From: Trematomus loennbergii
Taxonomy: Eukaryota > Chordata > Actinopteri > Perciformes > Nototheniidae
DNA: 64,000 bases
NCBI GenBank assembly: GCA_012861695.1
Contig: JAAOOA010000086.1
Span: 9,442,385 to 9,506,384 of the forward strand
Direction: 5' to 3'
The position numbers were made by a program, and so were the translations under genes. Below the pieces are notes generated by a model. It did not search any database, had not been told where the DNA came from, and saw only the letters and a program-made list of their open reading frames with translations. Shown one piece after another: positions 26,709 through 40,179 of this stretch; the first letter of the stretch is position 1, and each line of letters begins with the position of its first letter.

Positions 26709-28868
26709 AAAGTCTGTAACATTGTGTTCCTGCATTCTACCAGAGAAATGGGATCATCTTGTCGTAGTGAACAACAGACCGGACAGTGTGACAGAGAGAG
26801 ACACTCTGTGCTATCCGAGCATGTGGAGAGCCAATAGATAAGCTTTAGTGTTTCCGTTAAAGGTTTTTATAAGGAACAGCGTGTGCAGGGACAGACTCCA
26901 GCCCCACTGTGACCTTGGAGAGAGTCAGTGGGTTAAGAAGATTATTAACCAATGTGTGAGGACAGTATTGGTTGCTAGAGTCTACAACTGAGCCACAACC
27001 TTTTATATAAATTCTCTAATTCTCAAACTAAATAACAATTATGCATTGTACGTAATGAAAGTAAGTTACATACAACCTGTCGATTTTTTTAAAGCAACAC
27101 TGACAAGTCGAGAGGGTAAACATGAGCCGTGTCAGGGTACTGATATCACCATTGAGTGCTTAAATTAAAGCAGTTCCCTCTGAGTGCCATTTAGGAAATG
27201 TGAAATTACAGAGTGCAGCTCTTAGTTACTTATCAAGGCTCTTTTCAAATCACTGCTAAAGATTCCAGTGGCATGGCAGCTCCAGGCTCGGATGTGGCCC
27301 CAGCACCTTTGTGATGTAAATTTAGAGGGGAATACTGGAAACAAGACACTCAGAAAAAGAAACGCCTGAAGGAATCGTCACCTCCTTTTTCCATTACTGG
27401 CCTGAATCGATTGGCTAAAAATAATGCAGGACTCCGCTGTGATCACGTTGCATTTACGGATGACCACACAGGGCCAAGTGTCACATCACATGCGACTTGC
27501 TTTATCCAACCTGTGTTTATTTATGTGGAAACGGAGCTGCTGTCTGCCAGACTGTGAGTGTGCTCTTTACTCCTTTCTGTTTCCTGCCAACTTAAACTCC
27601 AAAGCCAAAACAACACTACACTTACACCAGTGGATCATGTTACATCTCAGATTGCACAAACATTGGCGAACACACGTCTGTGTGAAGTAAAGATTGAATT
27701 AATTATTATAAGATTGATATTTCATGACAGTAAATCTGTGCAGCTGATTGTCTTGAAGCGAATATAGAATGAGAGACATAATAGTTTCATATTGCTGTGT
27801 CATTGAATCTTTTTTTCTAATGCACCATTTAGCATTATGTGAATGTAAATTGTTACACAACTAACCCTAATAGCAATATAACTGCTCATTGAGCTAGCCA
27901 ATGCTGTATAATGACCACGCTGAAGCAGGAAATCAGTTTGAGCTAACAAAATGTTCATGATTTCCAAAATATATATTTTTTTTACAGGTAATTATTTAAA
28001 AAAGCTCTTTCCAGAAGTGCATATATCTGTTACTAAGAGTCTTGTTCCGGTATAGCTTCCACATGTTCTCAACATGGTGATGGCTGATCTGGCCGCTAGA
28101 AGCTAACAGTGCTAACAGCAAGAACAATGCAACAGCGTTTCGGGTTGGGGGACGTACGAGCAGACAATAGTTAGCTAGGACAAATACAGTGTATGGCCAA
28201 TCCAATAGTGCATTTTTTTTTCTTGTTTCATGTCTTTTCATAAACACGCAGAAACGATTTGAGGAAGAGGACTGAAACAGCTGACTAACTGACATGTAGA
28301 GCTGAACAAAACATTAAATATCAGTGCACTGGAAACAAATAACAAATATTAGGCTCAGACTTTCATTCCCTCTTTCTGTTATAAATATCTAAGTAAGTTG
28401 TGAGCGAGACAGAAGTTGGCAGAGTAACGACTGATCCTGAGTGTGAAGTGGTGAGCCTCATCCTCAAAACAACTCTCACACTGTCTCACGCCAAATAAGA
28501 GGGAACCACAAAGCCTTGACTAAAAATATACTTATTAGGCACATAGAGAAAAGGCTTCCTCCGCATAGAGGACACAGTGTGAACTGTGACCTCTGTTTAT
28601 AGAACAGTTTACCTCATTTTTAGTAGCTATTTTTAGCTACTAAATGCTCCAATGTTCACAAGCTAATCGCTTTCTTTTCTGTGGGTTCATCACTGGAAAA
28701 CATATTTCACATTAATCATAGTCATTTCAATGACTGTAAATGTAAAAAATATTTATTAGAGCAGCTGTAGGGAGAAATACTGCTGTCTAAATCATGCTTT
28801 TGACTTAAAGTAGTTAAAATTATAGGTTATGTTATTCACTCAGTCAAATCATACCAATAGCTTATATA
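26709..28868. other. Mostly unique DNA, no gene seen
   Basis: The block at about 28020-28220 (GCTAACAGTGCTAACAGC, GGGGGACGTACGAGC) looks like the interior of a dispersed repeat, but no ends could be found. The rest is AT-rich and featureless. Confidence 0.4.
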
Positions 28869-29523
28869 ACCTAGAATGGTCTATTAATGTTAGACTTAAA
28901 GGTGGGGTAGGTAATTTTGGAGAAACCAGCTCGAGTGCGCAAGAATTTGAAAATACACAGCCGGAAAAAATCTGCCACTTCCTTATAGAGCCCCTCCTCC
29001 AACACACACGAACGCGCACATGACCAATGAGGGCACGAGATAAGTTTGTGCACAGATGGAAGGCTGACAGGCAGGTAGGCCATCCAGTTATTTTAGCCGG
29101 GCCGGCTAAAATGATTGGTCGTGCTTTTTACAGTACTACGGCTTCCACAGATGACATTCTTTTATGGATTTTTTGTCAAAGCACTTCAGATATTCATTGC
29201 TATCAGGATGTTAAGAGCATTCCATGGAATATAACAAAAAGTGTATCTCGAGCCGGTTTCTCAAACTTACCTACCCCACCTTTAAGTGTTTAGTACTTTA
29301 AATATGATAATCTGCTACGAGAGAATAGCAACCCCGTTAATGTATTTGTTCTTTGCTCCAAATGACAAAAATAAACAATAACTTTAAAGTATTAAACATT
29401 TAGTGAGAACAACTAGTCCCTCTGCTCCAATGTATGACCTGTGCTTTTTTAACAGTATGTTTTATGGAGGCCTCTCTTTTTTTAAAGCACAAAAAAAAGG
29501 TTTTGATATTGAATGAAATGTCG
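28869..29523 (+). repeat. Local duplication, copy 1 (interrupted by a MITE)
   Basis: The sequence from ACCTAGAATGGTCTATTAAT to TGAATGAAATGTCG recurs at 31879-32130 with small differences. The MITE at 28900-29281 is absent there. The blocks AATATGATAATCTGCTACG and GTGAGAACAACTAGTCCC are diagnostic. Confidence 0.9.
28900..29281 (+). mobile_element. Complete TTAA-target MITE, 382 bp
   Basis: Inverted ends AGGTGGGGTAGGTAATTTTG and the reverse complement of AGGTGGGGTAGGTAAGTTTG extend about 35 bp. TTAA is present at 28896-28899 and 29282-29285. The interior has a hairpin ATTTTAGCCGG-G-CCGGCTAAAAT near 29090 and inverted CCAAT boxes on either side. No coding frame. The window starts in another copy (1-81). 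The empty paralogous site at 31879-32130 confirms it is an insertion. Confidence 0.9.
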
Positions 29524-31344
29524 TATTCATCTGTGAGATTCTGTTTTGCAGCGTCAGACTCCAGCTTTACTAAATCAGCACAATAATTGTAAACAGAATA
29601 GCAGCCACAAACAACCTCCACGCCACTGTCTGCCACTGGCTGGGGTTTGGAGGGAGATCTGTTGGACTAAAAACAGTTGTTGTAAGTTCTTCTTGTGGAG
29701 GGAGTGAGACAGCTAAATCCAATCCATGATCTGTATTCCCTCCAGAGAGATGTCAACAACCTTTTTGAATTATTGTGACACGTCATTATCATTATCATTA
29801 GTCTTTTCACAGTGCTAAAAACAAACTGCTACCTTCCCTTTAGCCTGCAGGTTAACATTTGCTGCTAAATTCACACAAACTCATTGTTATTATTCAATGA
29901 TTGCCTCCTTTGTGTTATTCCTTAAAATCCTTTCATGTTGTTGTAGATGGCGACACGATAAAAATGTCCATCCTGTTTGGAACATAGGATTTGATTTCAC
30001 TATCTAGCCGTTTCCTTAACTAGACAATATTGAAAAGTAATCGCTATATTCTGTGTTCAACCCCACTGAGTCAGGGAAAGGTCAGATGATGTCATTGTGT
30101 AATTTTGTTTGTGTCATTTATTTTTCAATGTCCCCCAGGTAATGGGTGGTGGTGTGGTCAGGGCGGTTAATTACACTTAATTTAGTTTAAAAGAAAGAAA
30201 ACTGTTGCACCCTGAATGAAAATGACAGGTTTGACACAAACATCCAAGCTTTCGACAGTATCTCTTGGGTTTTCTCAGTTGAGGAAATACCAAGAAATGC
30301 TGTTGAAAGTCACAGAAAAAGTTAGCAAGTGCACCTCGAATGAAGATTTTACCACGGTCAAAACTGAATTCTGTTTCAGAATGGTTATCAATACACATTC
30401 ATATGTGCCAAAACGTTCAGGCGGGGGCGTCATGAATCTGCTGAGCCCTTTGACAGGTGACACCACTCTTTACTGCCACCTGACGTACCTGAAAGCTACC
30501 TTTAGCTCCTGCTGAGGTAAACTGCAGTGGCTGCTCCGACTGCCTTCAAAGGCTGCTTCATCTGAATTTCACGTCACCCTCAGCTGCATTCAGTAAGTAT
30601 ACCAACATGAGCCCATTCACAAATGGTATAATCTAGTCATTTTTCACTTTCAAGATCAACTAAATGATGTAAATAAAATGGCATATGTGCAGGATGTTGT
30701 GGTTTTCTTATAGAGTCATAGCCAGTCACAATTCAGTCCAATGTCTAAGACTCTCTTATGTGGAGGAGCTTTGTATTAATGTTCCCCTTTCAAGCCTGGA
30801 ATAACACCATTTAGTCGAATGGCGTCACACAGAGGGCACACCAAACCAAGGTCAATCAATCAAAGTTCTCCATCTTCTCCTGTGACTGTTCTTATTTGTG
30901 TAAGCTTCTGTCAGCTGCAGAAGTCTTCGCCTCTCAAGCCCTGATTGTGAATCGTGGAGATGCAACTGTCAGCCTGAAAGTGTCTCTGTGTCACTGCCCT
31001 GCTGTCTGACTGATGACTACTGAACATCAGCTCTGCTGTAACAGGAGGATAATTGAGTGCAATGGCGGGCGCTGATTCTTTGGTTAAGTTGCACTCCACA
31101 GGAAACACACAGCTGAGGGAAACCAACCAGCACTGAGGGACCCTAACCATGACAAAATCACAGAGGTAATGCAACTGAAATATAAGAAATTCATGCACAC
31201 ATTTGATTCACTTGCACAAAGTCAAGGGTGAGATGTGAGAGACAAAAAGAAAGCTGTTGACCTATATTTACTGTAACATTTTCTCTTCCCACTCCTCCCT
31301 CCGTTTCTAATTGACCTCCCTCTTTTACCCGGATCTATTTTTAG
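29524..31344. other. Unique DNA, no gene identified
   Basis: A 99-codon plus-strand frame at 30216-30515 has no splice or start support. The last ~40 bases form the acceptor region of the candidate exon at 31345. Confidence 0.4.
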
Positions 31345-31413
31345 CAGCAGCCGCTCTCGCTCGGGCCAAATATAAGAATAGACGCTCTTTGCAAGAAACG
31401 CAGCAGGAAGCCA
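31345..31413 (+). CDS. Candidate 69-nt exon, unidentified
   Basis: The acceptor ATCTATTTTTAG precedes 69 nt, then the strong donor A|GTAAGTTGG. Two of the three phases are open. Phase 0 reads QQPLSLGPNIRIDALC and then a basic KKRSRKP. The shifted phase reads ALARAKYKNRRSLQETQQEA. The second is compositionally more protein-like but neither is recognised. An alternative acceptor (after CAGCAG) would shorten it. The pair of sites is good, but the pyrimidine tract is modest, so this is a candidate only. Confidence 0.3.
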
Positions 31414-31878
31414 GTAAGTTGGAGGGATGGGGCTCTGACACTCAGTACGTCACTCTTGATCCGTGATACACTTTTGTTCAATACCTCCATCTGACTTTGA
31501 GGACACTCTGGTCCTTTAACTGTTTCATTGAACGATAAAACAGCTTATTGATTTTGGTAAACACACTTTACAACTCCCTCTTGCTCAAGATGGTTGTGCT
31601 CTGTCACCTTCCCTCTACATCTTCCACGTTCTTGTCAGTTTTGATGCATGGGTTCGTTTCCATCAATATTTATTTTTCTCATAAGGCTGGCTGCAAACTG
31701 ACAGTACTAGTCTCTACTCCGTGCTGATTGATTTCTAAATATAAACCATTGTTTGTGCTCTGAATGAAGTATCAATACACTTTGCCCTATCTTTGCATCA
31801 TTGTTTTGTTTTACTGATTATTTGCCGTCTTATTTTTATGGGCATTTTATGAACATTCAAATACCTTCTGGTTCGGTT
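31414..31878. other. Unique DNA, no gene seen
   Basis: AT-rich. If the preceding exon is real, this is intron. Confidence 0.4.
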
Positions 31879-32130
31879 ACCTAGAATGGTCTATTAATGT
31901 TGACTTAGGCGTTAAGTACTTTAAATATGATAATCTGCTACGGGAGAATAGCAACCCTGTTTATTTATTTTTGTTTGCTCCAAATGACAATAAATACAAC
32001 TTTAAAGCCTAGTATTAAACATTTAGTGAGAACAACTAGTCCCTCTGCTCCAATATATGACCTTGTGGTTTTTTAACAGTATGTTTTATCGAGGCACAAA
32101 AGAAAAGTTTGGATGTTGAATGAAATGTCG
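31879..32130 (+). repeat. Local duplication, copy 2 (empty MITE site)
   Basis: Matches both flanks of the MITE at 28900-29281 without the MITE. The junction reads GTTGACTTAGGCGTTAAGTA, where copy 1 has GAC-TTAA-[MITE]-TTAA-GTG. Confidence 0.9.
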
Positions 32131-32335
32131 TGAAAAGTCATGTTTACATTCACGGTTTTTCCCCCAAACTAATTGTGTGTATCTTTTGGGTCTAGCAACT
32201 GGGATGATTTATTCCCCATAAAGCACTTCTTCTTCCTGTATGCCCTTGCTGGTGAATGCATGCATATTTGTGCGCCTAACCACCACCTGTAGATCACTGA
32301 GCACTAGTGTGACATCATTGGCGGATGTGTATAGA

Positions 32336-32459
32336 GTGGCCGACAGGTGCAAACGCTTTACAACCGCTCTAAACATTTTCTATTAGGAGAAACGCACTGC
32401 AGTTTAAAAAACAATGTGAATTTGGGCTGGTGTAGCGCGTTTTCTACCTGTCGGCCACC
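32336..32459. mobile_element. Short MITE, about 124 bp
   Basis: Inverted ends GTGGCCGACAGGTGCAAACG on the left and, on the right, the reverse complement of GTGGCCGACAGGTAGAAAAC. The interior is AT-rich. The target duplication is not clear. Too short to code. Confidence 0.65.
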
Positions 32460-33765
32460 GTATGTGTCTCACAGGAAAACTGCTAGACATTGATCCTACA
32501 GGTTAAAAAAAGCCACAGCTTAAAGTCAGATATATTAAATATAAATGGAAAAATAAATGTAAGAGATATTAAGCATTAGTTTGTTTAAAAGTAACATGTA
32601 ATGTAAAACAACCTGAGATTGGGTTTCAAAAGTTTAGCATACAAGGCTACCATACTACGTTTCCTACCAAGAGACAATGTTAGTGATTTCCCCCTAGACA
32701 TAATTACAGCAGAATAGGACAATTATTCAATTATTTATATCTGGAAAGCCCAATGCACTGGTTAACATCATCTGGGTTTTTGTGAGTAGGTTTCCTGGTT
32801 TCTCTTTAAGACAGAAAGTCACTCAAAATATCTTAACAATGTTCATATCCATGTTCCTCCCCCTCCTGTCTTTGATGTCCTCAGTGCCTTCACCTACAAC
32901 CGGCTGTGTTCTCCTTCAGTTCTTTATGCACTGGTCTCAACAATGCTGCCACTGTCTCCCTGATCAAGGTCACATAACAATCCATCGATAAAAGTTGTTT
33001 TATGTCTACACCTCTGTTCCTAAGTGCTTTTGTGATGTAGGAAATAACCTTACATTTAGGATGGGACTGTGATGTCCTCTGCCTTTGAATTTCTTTTAAA
33101 CTTTACATTTAAAATACAACATGAAGACACAAGAAACAGATTGAATCACATCATCAAGTTGCAGATTCTGTCAAACAAACATTTGCATACAATGTCCAGG
33201 ATTGTTAGCGACAACCTGTATTCTTACTTTGCCCTCCTTGAACAACACTGTATTGCACTTAATTGCTGTGTCCTGTGATTTTTAAAGAAAACCTAAAGGG
33301 TCGCTGTCGATTCAGTGGACCTCACTCTCAGCTCACTGGAGAACACGTTTACAAAAATGAGAAAATCAACCGGAGTGAGATAACTTGACCGGCACACGTA
33401 GCGTAATATGCTCGGATCTACTTTTGACACTGCAAATAATGGAGAGGAGCACCAGAGACAGGGAGGGACAGACAGCCAGGAGAGATAAGATGAAGAACAC
33501 AAAGGGGAACACAACCACTTATGAAACCAAAAAGCCCTGGAACTCATCACACCACAGCAAGCAGAAAACCCTTCGCCCTCTTCCCGTCTTTATCTCCTCA
33601 GCAACGACCTCCATCCCTCCCCTGATCCTTCTCCATCCGCCTGCCCAGCTCAATGACAATCAAAGGTCAAACGTCCCCTCCCTTTTATTTGTTGCAATTC
33701 CCCAGCAGCCTCTATTTGTTCACATAAAGGAGTTGACGAGGCTTTGATGGAGTGGAAGAAGGTGA

Positions 33766-33767
<2 letters not shown>
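32460..33767. other. Unique DNA, no gene identified
   Basis: A 120-codon plus-strand frame at 33385-33747 overlaps an 85-codon minus frame. Neither has splice or domain support, and both look accidental. Confidence 0.4.
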
Positions 33768-33837
<70 letters not shown>

Positions 33838-33847
33838 TGTGTGTGTG
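33768..33847 (+). repeat. (GT)n microsatellite
   Basis: Pure GT with a single GG interruption near the end. Confidence 0.98.
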
Positions 33848-33976
33848 ACCAGCTGCATGCTTCACTTAATTGCAAATGATGATATGCTCACACAGGAGTG
33901 ACCATGCTTTCCTGAAACACAGCAGAGCAGTTTAAAGTGTGTCTCTTGGGAAGAGGTTTGTGTAAAAGACTAACAG

Positions 33977-34900
<924 letters not shown>

Positions 34901-34916
34901 AACAATAATCAGTTGG

Positions 34917-35174
34917 ATAAATGTGGATGAATTGTAATGCTATAATATAAATAATATATAATATAATAGATGAACTCAGACAATCAGGTAGGATTTTCTG
35001 TGAAATGGCAAGATGGGTGGGAAGGGGGAGGGACGGGGTGGTGTGGGAAAGGGATTCCCTATATTTTTTCTTTGTCTTTTTGTATTATTGTCTATATAAT
35101 TTGTATCTGTGTATATAAGTCCCTCTGTGAGGGCAACCAAAAAAAGAATAAAAAGTTGGTCACAAAAAAACAAA
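34917..35174 (+). mobile_element. 5'-truncated L1-type LINE 3' end with 16-bp target duplication
   Basis: The insert ends AATAAAAAGTTGGTCACAAA plus an A-rich tail. It is flanked by a perfect 16-bp direct repeat AACAATAATCAGTTGG (34901-34916, 35175-35190). Long duplications and A-rich tails are the signature of target-primed reverse transcription. Only 3' UTR-like sequence is present, and the frames in it are accidental. L1 assignment comes from the tail and duplication length. Confidence 0.75.
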
Positions 35175-35313
35175 AACAATAATCAGTTGGGTGGACCAAT
35201 GATATAGGATTTGATATTCCCTTTGAAAGTGAAACCTGTTGCATAGGTTGCTAACATAACAGACCTAGGTTTAAGTCAATGCATTATGTGAACACGGTCC
35301 TCACAATTGAGTG

Positions 35314-35441
<128 letters not shown>

Positions 35442-35532
35442 GCTGCCGGCACCGTGACTTTGCAAAATTGACCTACATGTGCACAGCGTTCAGACACCTG
35501 AGTTTAGTTCTGACTCATCCTGCACGAGTCTG

Positions 35533-35556
35533 TTGTGTGTGTGTGTGTTGTGGTGT

Positions 35557-35604
<48 letters not shown>

Positions 35605-35656
35605 GTGTGTGGTGTGTGTGTGTGTGTGTGTGTGGTGGTGTGTGTGTGTGTGTGTG
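35533..35656 (+). repeat. (GT)n microsatellite, interrupted
   Basis: GT with GTTGTG and GTGGTG interruptions, an aged array. Confidence 0.97.
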
Positions 35657-36319
35657 AAACCCGGTGTGCACTGCCTGCCTGCGTCTTCAGTTTATTACGT
35701 CGCTGCATGACGCACAGTAGCGAGAGACAAGAGGTGAGGGAGGAGAAGATGGAGGGGAGGATAGAAAGAAGGAAGGGCTGAGGGGGAGAGGAGAGGAGGG
35801 GAGGGGGGAGGGGAAGGAGGAGAGGGGACTTTTCTCAGACACCCAGCATGCAATGACCTTAGTTTTATTTCAAGGCGGAGGTCTCTCTCAGACACACACA
35901 CACACCGGTGTCATCCATGTGGACACGAGGACGTCAAACAGCATCTTATTCCGCTCACACATCCCTGTCTGTCCCGCCTCTTCTCTCAACACACAGACTG
36001 AGATCTAATCCCTACAGTAAACTAAGCAGACAGTAGACAACACACCCTAAAAAAGACCCTGGTGTTACAGAAAAAGCGCAAAAGAATTACATTTAAAAGC
36101 GCTGCAACTCCCTGCAGGAATTTTCCTAAAAGTATGATATCTGCCGGTGCTCCTCTCTCCTTCTGACCTTTTTAATTTCCTCAACATCTCCACCCTGCAA
36201 ACGCACGGTCACGCATTCCTCTATCTTTTCATGTCTACCCATCTCTACCTCCACATGGCAGAATATAAAGCGGGGTGCTTACTGATGGTCCGGGATCCTA
36301 TGCAGCCATGTTGTCTTAC
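35657..36319. other. Unique DNA with purine-rich block, no gene seen
   Basis: 35735-35828 is almost all purine, with repeated GAGGGG runs. It is capable of triplex or G-quadruplex formation. The frame on the minus strand through it is low complexity. Confidence 0.5.
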
Positions 36320-36354
36320 AGAGGCTGGTACAGCTCGGGGAAAATAAAATCCAT
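36320..36354 (-). CDS. Weak candidate first coding exon, minus strand
   Basis: On the minus strand an ATG opens MDFIFPELYQPL and reaches the donor CCTCT|GTAAGAC after 35 nt. The upstream leader is GA-rich (the CT repeat at 36595-36724 read in reverse). Some vertebrate genes have GA-rich leaders. The product is not recognised, and a 35-nt frame can arise by chance. Confidence 0.2.
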
Positions 36355-36591
36355 CCGTCCAGCGGGCATTTCTCCCCGGATTTCTTCCTCTTTTGTCTCT
36401 CTGCGCTTTCCCCTCTCCTCCTCTTCTTCTTCTTCTCCTCCTTCTCTCAGTGTCTTTTTCTTCTTCTTCGCTGTCCTCTCCTGTGTGTGTGAGAAAGAGA
36501 GTGTGTGTGCGTGTCATCCGCGTCGCTTCCTCTCTCTGGCTGCCGCCGTCACACACACACCGATTCCCCTCAGTCATTGTCCATGTCGCTT

Positions 36592-36726
<135 letters not shown>

Positions 36727-36841
36727 ACACGCACATGCATGAGCACAATGCAAATATAGATTAGATGCACTCATAACATGAGCACCTGGGTGGAGTGTAC
36801 AGCTCTTTGGGAGCTCACTGAGAGTTTACTTAATAATCAAA

Positions 36842-36925
36842 CAGTGGCGGACTGGCCATTGGGAATACCGGGAGTTTTCCTGGTGGGCCGGTGCCGAAGT
36901 GGGCCGGTCGGAGTCCGCCCCTGTA
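36842..36925. mobile_element. Fragment of a hAT-type transposon end
   Basis: CAGTGGCGGACTGGCCATTG followed by GGGAATACCGGGAGTTTTCC and GGTGGGCCGG. I recall this as an end sequence of a common fish DNA transposon. The other end is not found, so it is a fragment. A LINE-type tail follows. Confidence 0.45.
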
Positions 36926-36929
36926 ATCA

Positions 36930-36980
36930 AATACAACTTTATTTATCCAGAGGGAATTTGCTGTGCAGTTGCAATATTAA
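36930..36980 (-). mobile_element. LINE/SINE-type 3' tail fragment
   Basis: ACAACTTTATTTATCCAGAG then GGGAATTTGCTGTGCAGTTG. Same tail type as at 20565 and 40180. Confidence 0.4.
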
Positions 36981-39900
36981 GTGGAACGAGTCGAATGCAC
37001 ATGTAAAAATAGATATCTTATGGCCTACAATGCAAAAAGCATGTTAACAGTATGGATAATTGACAACATGCATTCTTGAACGATTTTGCAGATTGTAATT
37101 TAAAAGTTGTAAGTATAAGTAAAAACTTTGAAAATGTTGTTCCCTCAATAATTGTTTCAGTCAAGCATTCCCTGAGTGAACTTTTGGGAAATAAACCCTA
37201 TTCAGCGCTTTTCCATCAGTGTCTGATTTACTCAACTACAATCTTGTAACAAAAATCATTGCTAAATTTCTATATCTAGTTCATAGCAAACACTTTTTGT
37301 TGTCTTTATGCAATGTCACTATCACGCCATAGCTGCATTGAACTATGTCTTTTTGAGTCTGACAAATATTGCGATAAATGGGCCCCTTTTTTCTTTTCAA
37401 TCTACTACATTTCAACGATTTTCGCGATTTTCGTATATCATTCAAATTAAAACTATAGCTTCCCGGCCACGCTGAAAAAACCTAATCGTTACGTTATTGC
37501 GTTTGCTGCAGAACTTCAACTTTATGGCAGTTAATGATTGCATTGCCAATTGGTATATAACATTTACCTGTTTTTTTTATTTAAAAAAAATGTTTAAACG
37601 AACTTGCCCTCTGCAGTACTACAATATACCACTAGGGGTGCACTTACCCCACTTCTTACAGGGTTCTGAAACAAAATCTGACCGTTTGAACCTTCAGTTT
37701 TCCTGTTGTGGTTGTAGTTGAGGTCAATGTTGTTGTTTTTTATGAATATCCCCTCATTTACTCAATATACCAAGTGCCTACATCCTTATTCATCATACCC
37801 TCTCAGGAGCGGCCTTCGGATAAACAGTCTAATGTATCATTTGAACGTTTTATATGCTTGAGTAAAAGCGAACCAGTGTTGATGCGAGCGATATCTGATG
37901 CATGTCATTTGTGTCACCGTTCAGCCTGTTAAGGTCTGCAGCTGGGCTTTCCTCTCTAACAATGAACTACAGCTGTTCTCCAAACATGCCCGCCCTCCCC
38001 TCTGCCTCCCTCCATCTCTCTCTCACACAATATGAATATGAAAACACAGTGATTCAGCTCTAAGGAGTGCAGGCGAGGAAGGGCGGCGCTCTTAACTCTA
38101 TTAACTCCATCTCAGACGGAGAGCTGAACTCTACTCTGAACTGCACACTCCATAAATACACAGACGGATTGACTGCAGACTGGAGCCTGGCACAGTTTTA
38201 AAGCTTTTACAACCAAATTAGAGAGTTTAAAGCATACAAGACCTCTGCTCTTTATATTGAAAGACTTAAAATGTCACTCAGATTACAGTGCACACTTTAT
38301 TTTCAATTTCCTTCTAGCACAACACCAAACACAAGCTAAACATTTGTGTCTTCCATACGGTTACAAATCACTGTTGCAAGCATAAAACAATTTCCTGATA
38401 TGGGTTTGCAATGGTACAAAAAGGCACAAAAAACGACTAGGTTAGGAAAATGGTGGATTGGTTCAAATAATGACTGGGTTATTGAACAATCATCTAGTGT
38501 TAACTGTCAGGAAGGAACAGAAACAAAATAGTAGTCAAAGGCAGATCGTTTTTGCGTTAAGCAATATGTTGACCTATTGCACAAGAGCAATACATTTTCG
38601 AGTTTTGTCACTAAGCATGTTGTTTCAGGGTCTTTTTTGTGGGTGAGGACAATATTAATATGCACATAGCGAACCATGATGTGCAAATAATGAGTATTTC
38701 TGATTTATTAGCCATTGGCTTTGTAGTTTTGACATTCAATTTAAATTGTTATAGTGTCATTGCTCTCACTTAGGTCATTGAGATCTCGGAACATCGCAAC
38801 ATAACGAAGGATGAAAGAAAGAGTAAGACACAAAAAGCAATATCACAGAATGTTATAAAGCTAACACATCTAAATCATATTTATTTAGAGCACAGAATAA
38901 GGAATTTGAGGAGTTCAGAGTAAATAAATGATGATGATTTGATTGATTTCACAAATCTATAAGCTTTTGTTCCTAGACATGAGGTCCCAATGAGAGATAA
39001 GAAAAACACGTTTTGTGTTTCAGTTTAGAGGACTTGGATCCAACCTGTTTTACCCGACAAGTCTTTTTAGCAATGGCTCCCTGTTCCTAAACATCTAGTT
39101 AACTTGGTGATCACATAATTCAATGGAAATTATAGCCAGGTCCATGAAAAATGAGAAAAACTGTGTAATAAACTAAAATGAATGTGCCTTGAGTCAAATG
39201 TTTTAAGGCCAAAAAAAGGAGCATTGATGTCATGAGGTTATCCAGAAACATTTAAAATGACTACTTTTGAAGATTTATGCTTTGAAAGTATAACATAAAA
39301 CCAAAAAAGCCCCAAAATAATACTTATATATACCTTCACATATACAATATGTAATGAATGAGACTTGTGTCACTACTAGAAAAATAGTAAACATGACCTA
39401 AAAAATTATAATGTTAATGGCTGAAGACTTGGATCCTGCTTTTATTTGTATGTTCTTTAAGTCATTTTGTAGATTAAATTCAGCTGAAACAAAGTGTCCA
39501 GCCTTGAACTAGTTCACGTCTGTAAAAAGCTGCATCATCCCCTCAGGTTTTATTAAAAGCGGCCTGTTGCTGTGGCAGCTCTTCATCTGGACTTTTAATT
39601 ACAGCTGGCCCATCAGATCAGGCAGTATAATTCACCTTAACGCCAGCACGCGGTGCCAAACTGTGAATGTGTCATCCTTATCTGTCGTCACACCAGCACA
39701 GTCTGAGAGGTTCAACAGATGTACAGTCTCCACTGCCTCGCTGACGTCATCTGATGAGGAGAAAAACCCATTTGCTTCTGCTCCATTGAATGCAGCCATT
39801 TCTTTAAACACGTAGAGGTTATATGTTCAAAAAGGGGATAATCTAATCAGAAAGCGTATGCACACATCAATTAACAATAGCAGCTTTATATTTAGAAGTC

Positions 39901-40034
39901 TGTTCTGTGAAATAACTAAATAGATGTTTAAGTGTATTGACCTGTTTTTCTTGTTCAAGTCACACTAAATTTGAGTGATTCAATCAAGTAGTATTTATTT
40001 GCACTGCAGACTGTCTGTAAAATGTCTTAAATGT
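36981..40034. other. Mostly unique DNA, no gene identified
   Basis: The block 37970-38190 is GC-richer, with a CT tract and CATAAATAC. It could be a promoter or other conserved element. The block 39540-39800 is likewise distinctive and holds TGACGTCA (39742-39749), a perfect CRE. The 82-codon frame across 39567-39815 has no splice support. Confidence 0.4.
39742..39749 (+). promoter_or_regulatory. Perfect CRE palindrome
   Basis: TGACGTCA, the consensus CREB/ATF site, sits in a GC-richer block that also has TTTTAATTAC. One site alone is weak evidence of function. Confidence 0.3.
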
Positions 40035-40171
40035 TTTATGTGAGGGACTGCGGATGGAAATTAGCTCAAAGCTAAATCTGGCACTGTTACGCTTGATACA
40101 TTTGAATGTTTTAAGTGTTAACTGTGCATTGTCCCTGCCAAATAAACGATTAAAAAAAAAAAAAAAAAAAA
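40035..40171 (+). mobile_element. LINE 3' end with poly(A)
   Basis: GTGAGGGACTGCGGATGGAA, then AAATCTGGCACTGTTACGC, then CATTGTCCCTGCCAAATAAA, then about 20 A. The order matches the 3' end of a common fish LINE from memory, with its own AATAAA and a genuine poly(A) tail. No coding part. Confidence 0.6.
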
Positions 40172-40179
40172 AGATTATA

